Of a stretch of DNA of 64,000 nt, positions 26,261-33,746 are shown one piece after another. Below the pieces are notes generated by a model, which was not told the DNA's origin, did not search any database, and worked only from the letters and a program-made list of their open reading frames with translations. Source of the stretch: Prevotella sp. (GTDB taxonomy: Bacteria > Bacillota > Clostridia > Oscillospirales > Ruminococcaceae); NCBI GenBank assembly GCA_023663025.1, contig JAMPIC010000008.1, positions 11,045 to 75,044 of the forward strand, read 5' to 3'. Every line of letters begins with the position of its first letter. The stretch's first letter is position 1. The position numbers and the translations under genes are program-made.

Positions 26261-27048
26261 GACTTACTTTTGTGCCACTTAAAAACCGCCAGCCTGTTAT
26301 TTAAATTCGGCGCGGCAACACTGCCGATAACTCCGACGAAAGTGTATTTTTTCATTTCGTCCCAAAAGCTGTTTTCCCGTACCAATTCAAGCCTTGGGTC
26401 AAGGGGCAGCAAATCCTTTCCCGAACGCGTTCCCCAGCCGAATTTCGCATTGGTGTTTTTTACCGTGTCGTGACGTTTTTCGTTCATCATTTTCGGGTGC
26501 ATAAGCTCCGCCAAAATAAAACCTTTTTCAAAAGAATTTGTAATATTATTCAGAATTTTCTTCACCTGTTCCCTTGAAAAATACATTAAAAGCCCCTCTG
26601 CAATTATTATTGTAATTTCACTTTTGGGTATGTTTTCCGTCCAGCCGCTGCCAAGAATATTTGCCGCCAGCATATGCTCTCTTTCGGTTTCGTCAAAAAC
26701 TTTTTTCCGCACCTCAATCGAGTCGGGAAGATCGACGTTGAACCACTGTACGGTACCGTTATCAACCCGCGAAAAACGGTCGTCCAGCCCGCAGCCTATA
26801 TTTACGCAAACCGCGTCCGGATATTTTTGCAGTAAATTTTTTACCTCGCGGTCAAACATAATTGTCCGCGCAACAACACCTTCGTGCGAGAAAAATTTGT
26901 CGTAATTTTTTGTATCTATCGCAAGCGTTTCAATTATTTCAACCGCCTTTTTATCATGTATTCTTGCGTTTTTACGCCTGCTCTCGGCGGCTCTTACCGC
27001 AAGGGGAATCAAAGCCGTTTCCTGAACGTCGCCAAGCTGTAAATTCAT
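26257..27048 (-). CDS. SAM-dependent O-methyltransferase (LCM/PPM1-type)
   Basis: 263 aa. The SAM motif VNIGCGLDDRF at about 92-102, WFNVDLPDSIEVRKK, and IIIAEGLLMYF are hallmarks of the leucine carboxyl methyltransferase-like family (COG3315, PF04072), which methylates carboxyls or hydroxyls of small molecules or proteins. Substrate unknown. Ribosome site GGAGGGATAAAA. It is 39 nt downstream of two related membrane protein genes, so it is probably the third gene of that operon. Confidence 0.88.
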   Translation of the reverse strand: MNLQLGDVQETALIPLAVRAAESRRKNARIHDKKAVEIIETLAIDTKNYDKFFSHEGVVARTIMFDREVKNLLQKYPDAVCVNIGCGLDDRFSRVDNGTVQWFNVDLPDSIEVRKKVFDETEREHMLAANILGSGWTENIPKSEITIIIAEGLLMYFSREQVKKILNNITNSFEKGFILAELMHPKMMNEKRHDTVKNTNAKFGWGTRSGKDLLPLDPRLELVRENSFWDEMKKYTFVGVIGSVAAPNLNNRLAVFKWHKSKS

Positions 27049-27087
27049 TTTTATCCCTCCGAAATTAATTTAATTATTTTTATGTTT

Positions 27088-27576
27088 TCAAAGCATAACC
27101 GCGATTTTCGCAAGCAGCGCAGCCGCAGGGACATACACCGCCGACATAATAATTCTTTCCGCCAGAACAAAAGATATTTTTTTCACATGGGAAATATCCT
27201 CCGCGCCCTTTATCACCCAGAATTTGTCGAACCGCACCCATATTTCGTCAATGACAATTCCGTCGAACCAGTTCATTGTTTCAAGTAAAATCAGCGCATG
27301 AATAAATGCCGTTTTAAAGTCGGAAATGCCGCTCCACACCCCGATAAAAATTACCGGCAGAACCGCGCAGCCTATCAGCAGAACCGCGAAAAAAATTACC
27401 TTGCGGCGCGACGCTTCTTCTTTTTTCGCAAGACCCAATTCAAAAACCCGCTTCTGAATTTCTTTCGGATAAAAGAAAATTCCCCTCAGCGGGTCGTTCA
27501 GCACAAGCAGCTTTACGCACGCCGTAAAAAATATCAAATAAATAATTACTTGAAAAAATAAAAGCATAATTTTCAC
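27088..27576 (-). CDS. Hypothetical four-TM membrane protein B
   Basis: 162 aa with hydrophobic segments at about 3-25, 60-82, 88-104 and 138-160. The short loop with YPKEIQKRV after the first helix and WFDGIVIDEIWV in the third parallel LPKDLREAM and AFDIIVLDYFLI in the next gene, so the two look like diverged paralogues. No known family recognised. It lies 20 nt downstream of its paralogue. Confidence 0.7.
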   Translation of the reverse strand: MKIMLLFFQVIIYLIFFTACVKLLVLNDPLRGIFFYPKEIQKRVFELGLAKKEEASRRKVIFFAVLLIGCAVLPVIFIGVWSGISDFKTAFIHALILLETMNWFDGIVIDEIWVRFDKFWVIKGAEDISHVKKISFVLAERIIMSAVYVPAAALLAKIAVML

Positions 27577-27596
27577 CTTTCATATTTTTGAATTTT

Positions 27597-28088
27597 TTAA
27601 AAAAGCATACAAATTCCCGCCGCCGCAAGGCATAAAAACGGAAATAAAACAATTCGGGTAATTTGCTGCTTTTTATTGAAGCCGAATTGATTATACCCCG
27701 GATTACCCTCGGTTTCGGGGTAAAAATGCTGAAAAAATTTTGTTTTTGTAATTAAAAAATAATCAAGGACAATTATATCAAAAGCCTTTACGCAGTACAT
27801 TATTATCATAAAACGGGCGAAAAAATTCCAAAAGGAAAAGCCGTTTTTTATGCCGTCGTAAGCGGCGAAAATTATCGCGCCCGCATATATCAGGCAGCCG
27901 AAAATAAGAATTACCGTACCGATAATCGTGCTGAATTTCGGCTTGTCGGGGAGCTTGTTCATAGCCTCCCGCAAATCTTTCGGAAGCCATTTCCCCACGC
28001 GGCAGGGCGGCATAAAAGCAGCCGCGCCCCATATTGTCAAAAATAAATCAGCGCAGATCACCGCCGCCGCAATTATTGTTACCGCCAT
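27597..28088 (-). CDS. Hypothetical four-TM membrane protein A
   Basis: 163 aa with hydrophobic segments at about 3-24, 53-75, 85-106 and 145-162. It is related to the next gene downstream by layout and by the paired motifs PKDLREAM and FDIIVLDYF. The ribosome site AAAGGAG precedes the ATG. First gene of a likely three-gene operon (A, B, methyltransferase) with a strong promoter and an operator-like palindrome in the leader. Function unknown. Confidence 0.7.
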   Translation of the reverse strand: MAVTIIAAAVICADLFLTIWGAAAFMPPCRVGKWLPKDLREAMNKLPDKPKFSTIIGTVILIFGCLIYAGAIIFAAYDGIKNGFSFWNFFARFMIIMYCVKAFDIIVLDYFLITKTKFFQHFYPETEGNPGYNQFGFNKKQQITRIVLFPFLCLAAAGICMLF

Positions 28089-28164
28089 AAAAATCTCCTT
28101 TTTTCATTATGTACGGCCGGGTCGAATTAATCGTTCCGGAAATAAATGAACATATGCCGCTTTA

Positions 28165-28178
28165 TTAGCGATAGCTAA
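28165..28178. promoter_or_regulatory. Operator-like palindrome TTAGC-GATA-GCTAA
   Basis: Exact inverted repeat of 5 bp around a 4-bp centre, about 10 bp downstream of the -10 box of the membrane-protein operon, a place where a repressor would block transcription. Confidence 0.5.
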
Positions 28179-28187
28179 CTGAATATC

Positions 28188-28216
28188 AGTATACATCTTA
28201 AATTCATATTTGTCAA
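28188..28216 (-). promoter_or_regulatory. Sigma-A promoter for membrane protein A operon
   Basis: Minus strand TTGACA (28216-28211) and TATACT (28193-28188), 17-bp spacer. Confidence 0.85.
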
Positions 28217-28302
28217 TAGACGGGGGATATTTTTACACATTTTTAATATTTTCCGCTGTACGGAACGTTCGGTACTGCCATAAAAAATCCCGCAAAAAGT
28301 CC

Positions 28303-28335
28303 GACGGCGCGGAAACCTGCGGTCTCTGCGCCGTC
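28303..28335 (-). terminator. Probable terminator after the 207-aa gene
   Basis: GACGGCGC/GCGCCGTC stem of 8 bp, followed on the minus strand by GGACTTTTTGC. Confidence 0.65.
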
Positions 28336-28370
28336 AAATGTATTAACGCTCTGAACGGTTACGGAGGAGC

Positions 28371-28994
28371 TTACTCCTCAAATTTGTCGAAGTTGTAATC
28401 GACGGTGACCTCGCCTGTGCTCTCGTTTTCGGAGAGGACAATGGTCAGGTACTGCTGACCCTCGTACTCGATCTCAACGGGACGTCTGGAAATTGTTGCC
28501 GCGTCAAAGAAGGGATCTGTGATCTCAAAGTCGCTGAGCGCAACAAAAAGCTTGGGGTGAATTGCAAAATTTACCTTGAAGCCGGGACGAACACTGCACG
28601 AGAACAGGGGCTTGCCGTTCTTGGCGACTACAGCCTCGCTGGTAGCGGTGTTCTTGTTGTGGATCTCGATGGTGTCTCCCTCGGGAGAAGGCTCGCTGCT
28701 CTTGCGGACGTCAAGTGCGCCGCCGTTGTTGTAGATGTCCCATGCTGTGTTGTACTCAACGTCAAGCAGCTTTGTCATGATCTTTCCGTCGTGACCGATG
28801 ACTTCCATGGAACCGATGGATATTTCCGTGGGAAGCATCGCTCTCATCTGTGCGCCGGGGGCAAGGTACTGGTGTTCCCAGGCTGCCGTCTTGAAGTTTT
28901 TAACGTTGAGAGTTACCGCTTCCTGATAAAGGAGCACCTGCTGAGTTGTGCCGAGCTTGCTCTTGACTCTGATTTTCAGGTCTGTGTTTGCCAT
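28371..28994 (-). CDS. Hypothetical 207-aa soluble protein
   Basis: 207 aa, not recognised. No signal peptide, membrane segment or catalytic motif. Alternating hydrophobic patterns (LKIRVKSKLG, VTLNVKNFK, VEIEYEGQQYLTIVL, VTVDYNFDKF) suggest a mostly beta fold. The start follows AAAGAGG. It is monocistronic, with a terminator behind it and a 400-nt upstream region shared with a divergent LytTR regulator, which may control it (inference). Confidence 0.7.
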   Translation of the reverse strand: MANTDLKIRVKSKLGTTQQVLLYQEAVTLNVKNFKTAAWEHQYLAPGAQMRAMLPTEISIGSMEVIGHDGKIMTKLLDVEYNTAWDIYNNGGALDVRKSSEPSPEGDTIEIHNKNTATSEAVVAKNGKPLFSCSVRPGFKVNFAIHPKLFVALSDFEITDPFFDAATISRRPVEIEYEGQQYLTIVLSENESTGEVTVDYNFDKFEE

Positions 28995-29290
28995 AATAGA
29001 TTACCTCTTTCTCTGCGGCTGTTTGATTTTTGTACCGTCGTCGGCTGCCGCAGCCTTACCTCGGGCGGTTTATCTATGTAATGCCGTCGGATATCCGGAC
29101 GGTACCGCGCTTACAGGAACTTCGCTGTCGGTTTTGCCTTAATCGGGCGGGATTTTCCTTTGCGCTTTGTCCTGCGTATCCGTATCAGCTTGTCCCGATT
29201 ATAACATGAGCAAGGACTGTATGTTCGTAAATTTCACAGATAGACCGCAATGCGTCACCGTTTGCCTGCGGAAAGGACTTTGTCCGATCC

Positions 29291-29317
29291 GTGACAAAAA
29301 AAGACCCGTTTGTGACA
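29291..29317 (+). promoter_or_regulatory. Direct repeats GTGACA spaced 21 bp, candidate LytTR sites
   Basis: CCGTGACAAA (GTGACA at 29291-29296) and TTGTGACAGA (GTGACA at 29312-29317). Spacing of two helical turns is usual for LytTR regulators. They end about 4 bp before a weak TTGCGC (29321-29326), with TATACT at 29346-29351 19 bp further on. The rest of the 28995-29394 gap holds nothing I recognise. Confidence 0.45.
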
Positions 29318-29394
29318 GATTTGCGCCGCGCTGCGTTTTTATGCGTATACTTAACTTATCGGCGCCGTTAATATACGATGAAAGGAACCGGATA

Positions 29395-30135
29395 ATGGAA
29401 ATTATTATTTATTCCGGGAGCGCAGAACGGGGTATCCTGTTCGGTCGGATAATTGACGGCATAATAATGCGCAGACGTCTGCGGCTCATGTCGCTGCACA
29501 CTGTTTTTCCCCGGAACGCCGAGGAGCTGAAGTCTTTGATAAGACCCGACAGAGGGTACCTTGTAATCGCGGACGCCGACGGCTTTCCCGATTGGAAAAA
29601 AACCGCCGCCGAAATATCCTCCGAATGCAGGCGCGTAAGCTTCTGCATTGTTTCCGAATCCGCGGAAAACGCTGCGGAAGCCATTAACACGGAAGCAAAT
29701 GTGTGCGGATACATAAAAATTGCCGGGAACCGGCTTGAGGAAAGCTTTGAAAAGGTTCTTGAAAACATATACGGCAGGATAACCACCGTCTGCGGCGGAA
29801 TAATGACTTTCGGCGAGGACGGCTCGCTGAAAATCATAAGTTTTTCGGACATATACTACATAGAAACCATCAAGCAGCAGCACCGCTGCACCATATACCA
29901 CAAAAACGGTACGGACACCATGCGGGCGGATATCTCCAGACTGATAGAACAGCTCGACGGAAGATTTGAGATAACCCGTTCATCGACTATAGCAAATCTT
30001 TCTGCGGTATGCAGGATTGAGGACGGTCTGATTTTTTTCGGGGACGGCATTTTCTGTTCCGCCGCCGCCAAAAGGCTCGGGGAGATCAAAAAGATCATGC
30101 GCACTCAGACGGTTGTCCCTCCGGGCGGCGGATAA
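29395..30135 (+). CDS. LytTR-domain transcriptional regulator with degenerate receiver
   Basis: 246 aa from the ATG at 29395, with AAAGGA 8 nt upstream; the frame is open further upstream but without a ribosome site. The first about 125 residues have a CheY-like alternation but lack the N-terminal acidic pair (the segment reads YSGSAERG), although an Asp (LVIADAD) and a Lys (YIKIAG) fall where the active-site residues would be. The last about 100 residues form a LytTR DNA-binding domain (IISFSDIYYIE, RADISRLIEQL, FEITRSSTIANLS). No kinase is adjacent; phospho-independent control is possible. Confidence 0.82.
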   Translation: MEIIIYSGSAERGILFGRIIDGIIMRRRLRLMSLHTVFPRNAEELKSLIRPDRGYLVIADADGFPDWKKTAAEISSECRRVSFCIVSESAENAAEAINTEANVCGYIKIAGNRLEESFEKVLENIYGRITTVCGGIMTFGEDGSLKIISFSDIYYIETIKQQHRCTIYHKNGTDTMRADISRLIEQLDGRFEITRSSTIANLSAVCRIEDGLIFFGDGIFCSAAAKRLGEIKKIMRTQTVVPPGGG

Positions 30136-30164
30136 AGTGCAATTTATAATTTTCCAACAAAAAA

Positions 30165-30198
30165 ACGCTTGTAATCTTTATAAAACAAGCGTTTTTTA
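30165..30198. terminator. Terminator after the LytTR gene
   Basis: ACGCTTGT/ACAAGCGT stem flanked by an A run and a T run, so it may serve both strands (the leftward membrane-protein array ends at 30276). Confidence 0.85.
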
Positions 30199-30275
30199 TT
30201 TATTTCCGATTTCCGCAGCATATTTTTTTTTTTGCCCATCTTGCCGAAAAACGATATTTTCCGTGGATATTGCTT

Positions 30276-30772
30276 TCAGTCGTCGTCTTTCATCATCTTT
30301 TCAAGCGCCCGCATATTCCTCCGTGCGCACAGGCACTCCGTCAGCATCATAGATACCGCAAGCTCTATGAGAACGAAAAACGTTACCGTCGTTCCGCTCC
30401 AATGGCAGACAAGCGCGGCTATGAATACCGCCCCGATAAATCCCATAAGCGCGATTGCGCATATAAGGCTGCCTTTTTAGCCATTGCGGCGGCGTACCGG
30501 GGGTTCATAACCCCCTTTTTGGAAACGCCCAGCGAATACTCCAGACGGAACAGCAGCGCCAGCACGCAGAATATAAATCCCGCCGCCGTTAAAGCGATAT
30601 TGTCGGTCGCGTTGCCCCACCAAGCCGCGTTCAGCGAGACGGCAAAAGACACCGCCCAATAATTCCGCATAAGCTTATAGGCGATTTTGTAATTCTCCGC
30701 CTGCTGCATTTCGTCAAAGTCCTTTTCGTTGAACAGGCTGTCGCTTTCGTCGTACATATTGTTATTCTGCAT
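30276..30772 (-). pseudogene. Sixth array paralogue (DUF6773-like), frameshifted
   Basis: The N-terminal half reads in one frame (FNEKDFDEMQQAENYKIAYK to MAKKAALYAQ) and stops at 30419, but in the -1 frame the homologous C-terminal half continues without a break: ICAIALMGFIGAVF to LCARRNMRALEKMMKDDD, stop at 30276. The change of frame falls at the five-A run 30474-30478; one more A would restore a full-length protein of about 165 aa. The start is the ATG at 30772, 7 nt after AGGAGG. A sequencing error, a true mutation or -1 slippage on AAAAAG are all possible. Unlike the other members it ends KDDD, not NEEE. Confidence 0.75.
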
Positions 30773-30774
30773 AA

Positions 30775-31278
30775 TCATTCCTCCTCGTTATCGTCTTTCA
30801 GCATTTTTTCAAGGACTTGCTGATTTTTCCTCGCGCAAAACCAGTTGCCTATGTACATAGCTCCCAAATTTAACCACATACAAGCGGCGGAAAAGTCTGT
30901 ATCCTTTATTAAATATTTGTATACCCACCCCAATTCAAGTAAAATTAACGGTATAAGCCACAGTATGTTTGACCAGGATTTTGAGAATTTAGCGTTCATC
31001 AATCCCTCGGAGGCTAATTGAGCAAGATAGACAATATAGAAAACCGTGCCTATTGTCAGAAGTCCCCCGCCGATATACATAAAAACGTCGTTTTCAAGAT
31101 CTGCGGCAACCATACTTATCGCGAAAGCGGCGGCGTACTGCACCCAAAAAAGCGCGCGGAAAAGCTTAAAGCCTATTTTGTATTTTTTGGCAAGATACAT
31201 TTCGTCAAGACCCTTTTCGCTGAACATATCGTTGTAAGCCATTTTTTCCTCGGGGACGTTATAATCGTTGTTTGCCAT
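30775..31278 (-). CDS. Array paralogue 5: small four-TM protein (DUF6773-like)
   Basis: 167 aa. Cytosolic N terminus with SEKGLDEMYLAKKYKIGFKLF, then hydrophobic segments at about 44-62, 68-90, 110-127 and 132-148, and a charged tail with NQQVLEKMLKDDNEEE. It shares the DEM-K-Y-IGFKLFRA-F and VLEKMLK signatures with its neighbours, so it is a tandem duplicate. Its start lies 2 nt after the stop of the preceding gene, whose last codons supply AGGAGG. Function unknown. Confidence 0.78.
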   Translation of the reverse strand: MANNDYNVPEEKMAYNDMFSEKGLDEMYLAKKYKIGFKLFRALFWVQYAAAFAISMVAADLENDVFMYIGGGLLTIGTVFYIVYLAQLASEGLMNAKFSKSWSNILWLIPLILLELGWVYKYLIKDTDFSAACMWLNLGAMYIGNWFCARKNQQVLEKMLKDDNEEE

Positions 31279-31280
31279 AG

Positions 31281-31799
31281 TTATTCCTCCTCGTTTTCGT
31301 CTTTCAGCATTTTTTCAAGGACTTTCATATTCTTTCTCGCGCACAGGTGATTGCCCAGATACATCAGGGAAAAATTCAGCCAAATAACGATCACGCCGAT
31401 TTCGGTGTCCTTTTTGATAAAAAGCACAAGCAGCCACATCGCGAGCATAAGCAGCGGGTAAACCAAATTGTATTTTTTGGACATAGTTTCCGCGAATTTT
31501 GCGTTCAGCGCGCCCTTTGCCGAAACCCTTGCCGCGTAAGCAAGATTAAAAGCCGTACACAAAAACATCAGCCCCGCGCTTATAAACGTAAACGGCGTAC
31601 TTTCAAGCGCTGCCGCCGCCGTAAGCATCAGCGCGGAAAACAAATATATTACCCAGAAAAACGCGCGGAACATCTTAAAGCCCGTTTCGCGGTTGACCGC
31701 TTTCTGCATTTCGTCAAAGCTGTTCTCGCTGAACAGACCTCCCACGCCGTTTTCGGGCAGCATTTTATCGTATGTATCTTTATTATTCTTGTTTGTCAT
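31281..31799 (-). CDS. Array paralogue 4: small four-TM protein (DUF6773-like)
   Basis: 172 aa, N terminus MTNKNNKDTYDKMLPENG nearly the same as the next upstream paralogue. SENSFDEMQKAVNRETGFKMFRAFFW leads into four hydrophobic segments. The tail NMKVLEKMLKDENEEE carries the shared ending. Two nt separate it from the preceding stop; AGGAGG from the preceding EEE codons is its ribosome site. No catalytic residues are seen. Confidence 0.78.
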   Translation of the reverse strand: MTNKNNKDTYDKMLPENGVGGLFSENSFDEMQKAVNRETGFKMFRAFFWVIYLFSALMLTAAAALESTPFTFISAGLMFLCTAFNLAYAARVSAKGALNAKFAETMSKKYNLVYPLLMLAMWLLVLFIKKDTEIGVIVIWLNFSLMYLGNHLCARKNMKVLEKMLKDENEEE

Positions 31800-31801
31800 A
31801 G

Positions 31802-32314
31802 CTATTCCTCCTCGTTTTCCTTCAGCATTTTTTCAAGGACTTTCATATTCCGCCTTGAGCAAATATGAATGCCGATGTATATAACGCTCAGTATTATCCA
31901 CATTCCCGCGGTTTCGAGCTGTACGTTTCCGCAAACCAGCATAATCAGCCACAATGTCAGAACAATTATGCCGCTTACCAGATAGGACTTTTTCGCCGCC
32001 TGCGCCGCGAATTTGGGGTTCATAACCCCCGCCGCCGAGGCTTTTGCCGCGTACAGAAGATAAAACGCCGTACACAAAACCAAAACGCCGAACCCGACAG
32101 CCGTAAACAGCGTGTTTTCAACGCCCACCGCCGTCAGCATAATTCCCATTGAAACGATATACATTATCCAAAAGAACGCGCGGAAAAGTTTAAAGCCTAT
32201 TTCATAATTTTTGGCTTTCTGCATTTCGTCAAAGCCGCTCTCGCTGAACAGGTCGCCGTAAGTTGTGCCGCTTATAAGTTTATCATAGGTATCTTTATTA
32301 TTCTTGTTTGACAT
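31802..32314 (-). CDS. Array paralogue 3: small four-TM protein (DUF6773-like)
   Basis: 170 aa. MSNKNNKDTYDKLISG, then SESGFDEMQKAKNYEIGFKLF, four hydrophobic segments, a short ASAAGVMNPKFAAQAAKK loop between helices 2 and 3, and the tail RRNMKVLEKMLKENEEE. It is the clearest representative of the array and the best reference for the frameshifted member, whose NPRYAAAMAKK loop aligns with its own. Start 2 nt after the preceding stop. Confidence 0.78.
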   Translation of the reverse strand: MSNKNNKDTYDKLISGTTYGDLFSESGFDEMQKAKNYEIGFKLFRAFFWIMYIVSMGIMLTAVGVENTLFTAVGFGVLVLCTAFYLLYAAKASAAGVMNPKFAAQAAKKSYLVSGIIVLTLWLIMLVCGNVQLETAGMWIILSVIYIGIHICSRRNMKVLEKMLKENEEE

Positions 32315-32316
32315 AG

Positions 32317-32826
32317 TTATTCCTCCTCGTTATCTTCATCGGTTTCGCCGTCCAAGGCTTTAAAGTTCCGCTTGCCGCAGATGTGGGAAACAACAGCGTT
32401 CGCAATAGCAGCGGCGGTGAGTATTATTATCGTTACCGTGGGCGGGTCGAATTTAAACTCGTCGTCCGCAAAAAATCTCGTCAAAAGCGGTAACGCAACA
32501 AACAGTATGATAATGACACTGCCCTTGCCCTCCCACATTGTGGCGGTAATGCCGTTAATCGCGCCGTGCTTTGACGCCATAATGCTGTAGGCGTTCGAGC
32601 ATACCACCGCAAGCAGGAAGTAGCTTGCCGCAACGTATTCGGCGGGAAACTGAAGTCCCGTAAGAGTGGGCAGACCCAGCCACACGCAGGAGAGAACCGC
32701 CGCCCCGTAAAAAAGAGCCTTAAAGCATTTTGACATAATTTTGTTCTGAACGGCAATCTGCCGCTCGTCCATTCCGTAGTCGCTGAAAGCGTCCACATAG
32801 TTTCTTTCTCTTGATTTGTTTGACAT
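32317..32826 (-). CDS. Array paralogue 2: small four-TM protein (DUF6773-like)
   Basis: 169 aa from the ATG at 32826, chosen because AGGAGGAATAACTATG places the ribosome site 7 nt before it; the frame is open further upstream but there overlaps the previous gene. SDYGMDERQIAVQNKIMSKCF precedes four hydrophobic segments; the tail KRNFKALDGETDEDNEEE keeps only the ending. The DER-Q variant matches the pattern I associate with DUF6773. Somewhat more diverged than members 3 to 5. Confidence 0.78.
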   Translation of the reverse strand: MSNKSRERNYVDAFSDYGMDERQIAVQNKIMSKCFKALFYGAAVLSCVWLGLPTLTGLQFPAEYVAASYFLLAVVCSNAYSIMASKHGAINGITATMWEGKGSVIIILFVALPLLTRFFADDEFKFDPPTVTIIILTAAAIANAVVSHICGKRNFKALDGETDEDNEEE

Positions 32827-32828
32827 AG

Positions 32829-33359
32829 TTATTCCTCCTCGTTTTCGCCATCGGCGGCAATTCCGTCGCGGACTTTTTGATTGAGCTTTACGCTGTACAC
32901 ATTTATTATGTAGTACAGCCAAGCCATACCGCACCACACCGCGAAAAATGTTAGGTATGTATCGTCGCCTTTGCCGAAAAGATGCGATATTATCGGACTT
33001 GCCGGGATATATAAATTCATAAAGCCGAGTAAGTCCATTAACCCTTTTCCGCCCTTTTGAAACGACGAAAACGAGTCCAGCACGCCCTTGTCAGCGGCTC
33101 GCAAATGATAAAGCGACAGGCAGAAGTACATTATGCCGTACTGTACCAAAAGCATAATCTGTATCGACGGCGGTATTGCCCAAGAGGGGTCTTCCGTACC
33201 GACAAAAATAAACATTGTAAAAATCATCGAAAGTGAATTAAGCACATACCAAAGCCGCAGGGATTTATGCTCCAGTTCAAAACTGACCGTTTTCTGCATT
33301 TCGTCCGCAACCACGGGTTCGTCGTAATCAACAAAATCTTTTTTATTTGTGTTCGCCAT
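32829..33359 (-). CDS. Array paralogue 1: small four-TM protein (DUF6773-like)
   Basis: 176 aa from the ATG at 33359 with AAAGGAAG upstream (an in-frame TTG at 33377 is less likely). ADEMQKTVSFELEHKSLRLW, four hydrophobic segments, a RAADKGVLDSFSSF loop and the ending GENEEE. It is the first and most diverged array member, 49 nt after the XRE regulator gene. The gap contains a CAACTGTACA / CAACTTTCAACTGTCAAC repeat tract. Confidence 0.75.
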   Translation of the reverse strand: MANTNKKDFVDYDEPVVADEMQKTVSFELEHKSLRLWYVLNSLSMIFTMFIFVGTEDPSWAIPPSIQIMLLVQYGIMYFCLSLYHLRAADKGVLDSFSSFQKGGKGLMDLLGFMNLYIPASPIISHLFGKGDDTYLTFFAVWCGMAWLYYIINVYSVKLNQKVRDGIAADGENEEE

Positions 33360-33408
33360 AAAAATCTTCCTTTCCAAATTTTAACTATCAACTGTACACT
33401 TTCAACTT

Positions 33409-33618
33409 TCAACTGTCAACCCAGCCGTCCCAGAAAACCTCGTCAAGGGTTTTGCCCAAAGCCCTGCAAATCGAAATGCAGAGGTTCAGAGTGGGGTTGT
33501 AATCGCCCTTTTCGATAGCGTTTATCGTCTGGCGGGAAACCCCCACCTTTTCCGCCAAAGCCTGCTGTGACATATCCATAGCCGCCCTTGCGGATTTTAA
33601 TTTTAAATTTTTTGCCAC
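33409..33618 (-). CDS. XRE-family (Cro/CI-type) transcriptional regulator
   Basis: 69 aa, a bare HTH_3 domain: LKSARAAMDMSQQALAEKVG then VSRQTINAIEKGDYNPTL and an LGKTLDEVFW ending, as in small YgzD/YozG-type regulators found ahead of membrane protein genes. It likely represses its own promoter and the six-gene array behind it (inference from order and spacing). The leader between promoter and gene holds a palindromic repeat insertion. Confidence 0.92.
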   Translation of the reverse strand: MAKNLKLKSARAAMDMSQQALAEKVGVSRQTINAIEKGDYNPTLNLCISICRALGKTLDEVFWDGWVDS

Positions 33619-33642
33619 CTTATCCCTCTTTTCAAAAATTCC

Positions 33643-33690
33643 GTAGGGGACGGGTTTCCCGTCCCGCGGGCGGGGAGACCCCGCCCCTGC
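33643..33690. repeat. Dispersed palindromic repeat, copy 3
   Basis: GTAGGGGACGGG, TTTCCCGTCCC, then GGGCGGGG and CCCCGCCCCTGC: the reverse-oriented form of the units at 15191 and 17088. It is inserted between the promoter and the start of the XRE gene, so it is transcribed as leader RNA. Confidence 0.85.
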
Positions 33691-33717
33691 AAAAGGTTTT
33701 ATTTTTCTGCTGTACTA

Positions 33718-33746
33718 ATAATATCACGCGTTTTACATTTTGTCAA
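33718..33746 (-). promoter_or_regulatory. Sigma-A promoter for XRE/membrane-protein array
   Basis: Minus strand TTGACA (33746-33741) and TATTAT (33723-33718), 17-bp spacer, about 100 nt before the XRE start. Confidence 0.85.

Noticed and set aside
29167..29394. Upstream extension of the LytTR regulator
   Set aside because: The extension is Cys-rich and unlike the family, covers the candidate control repeats, and the ATG at 29395 has the ribosome site.
32317..32937. 206-aa version of array paralogue 2
   Set aside because: The extra N terminus overlaps the previous paralogue; AGGAGG and homology place the start at 32826.
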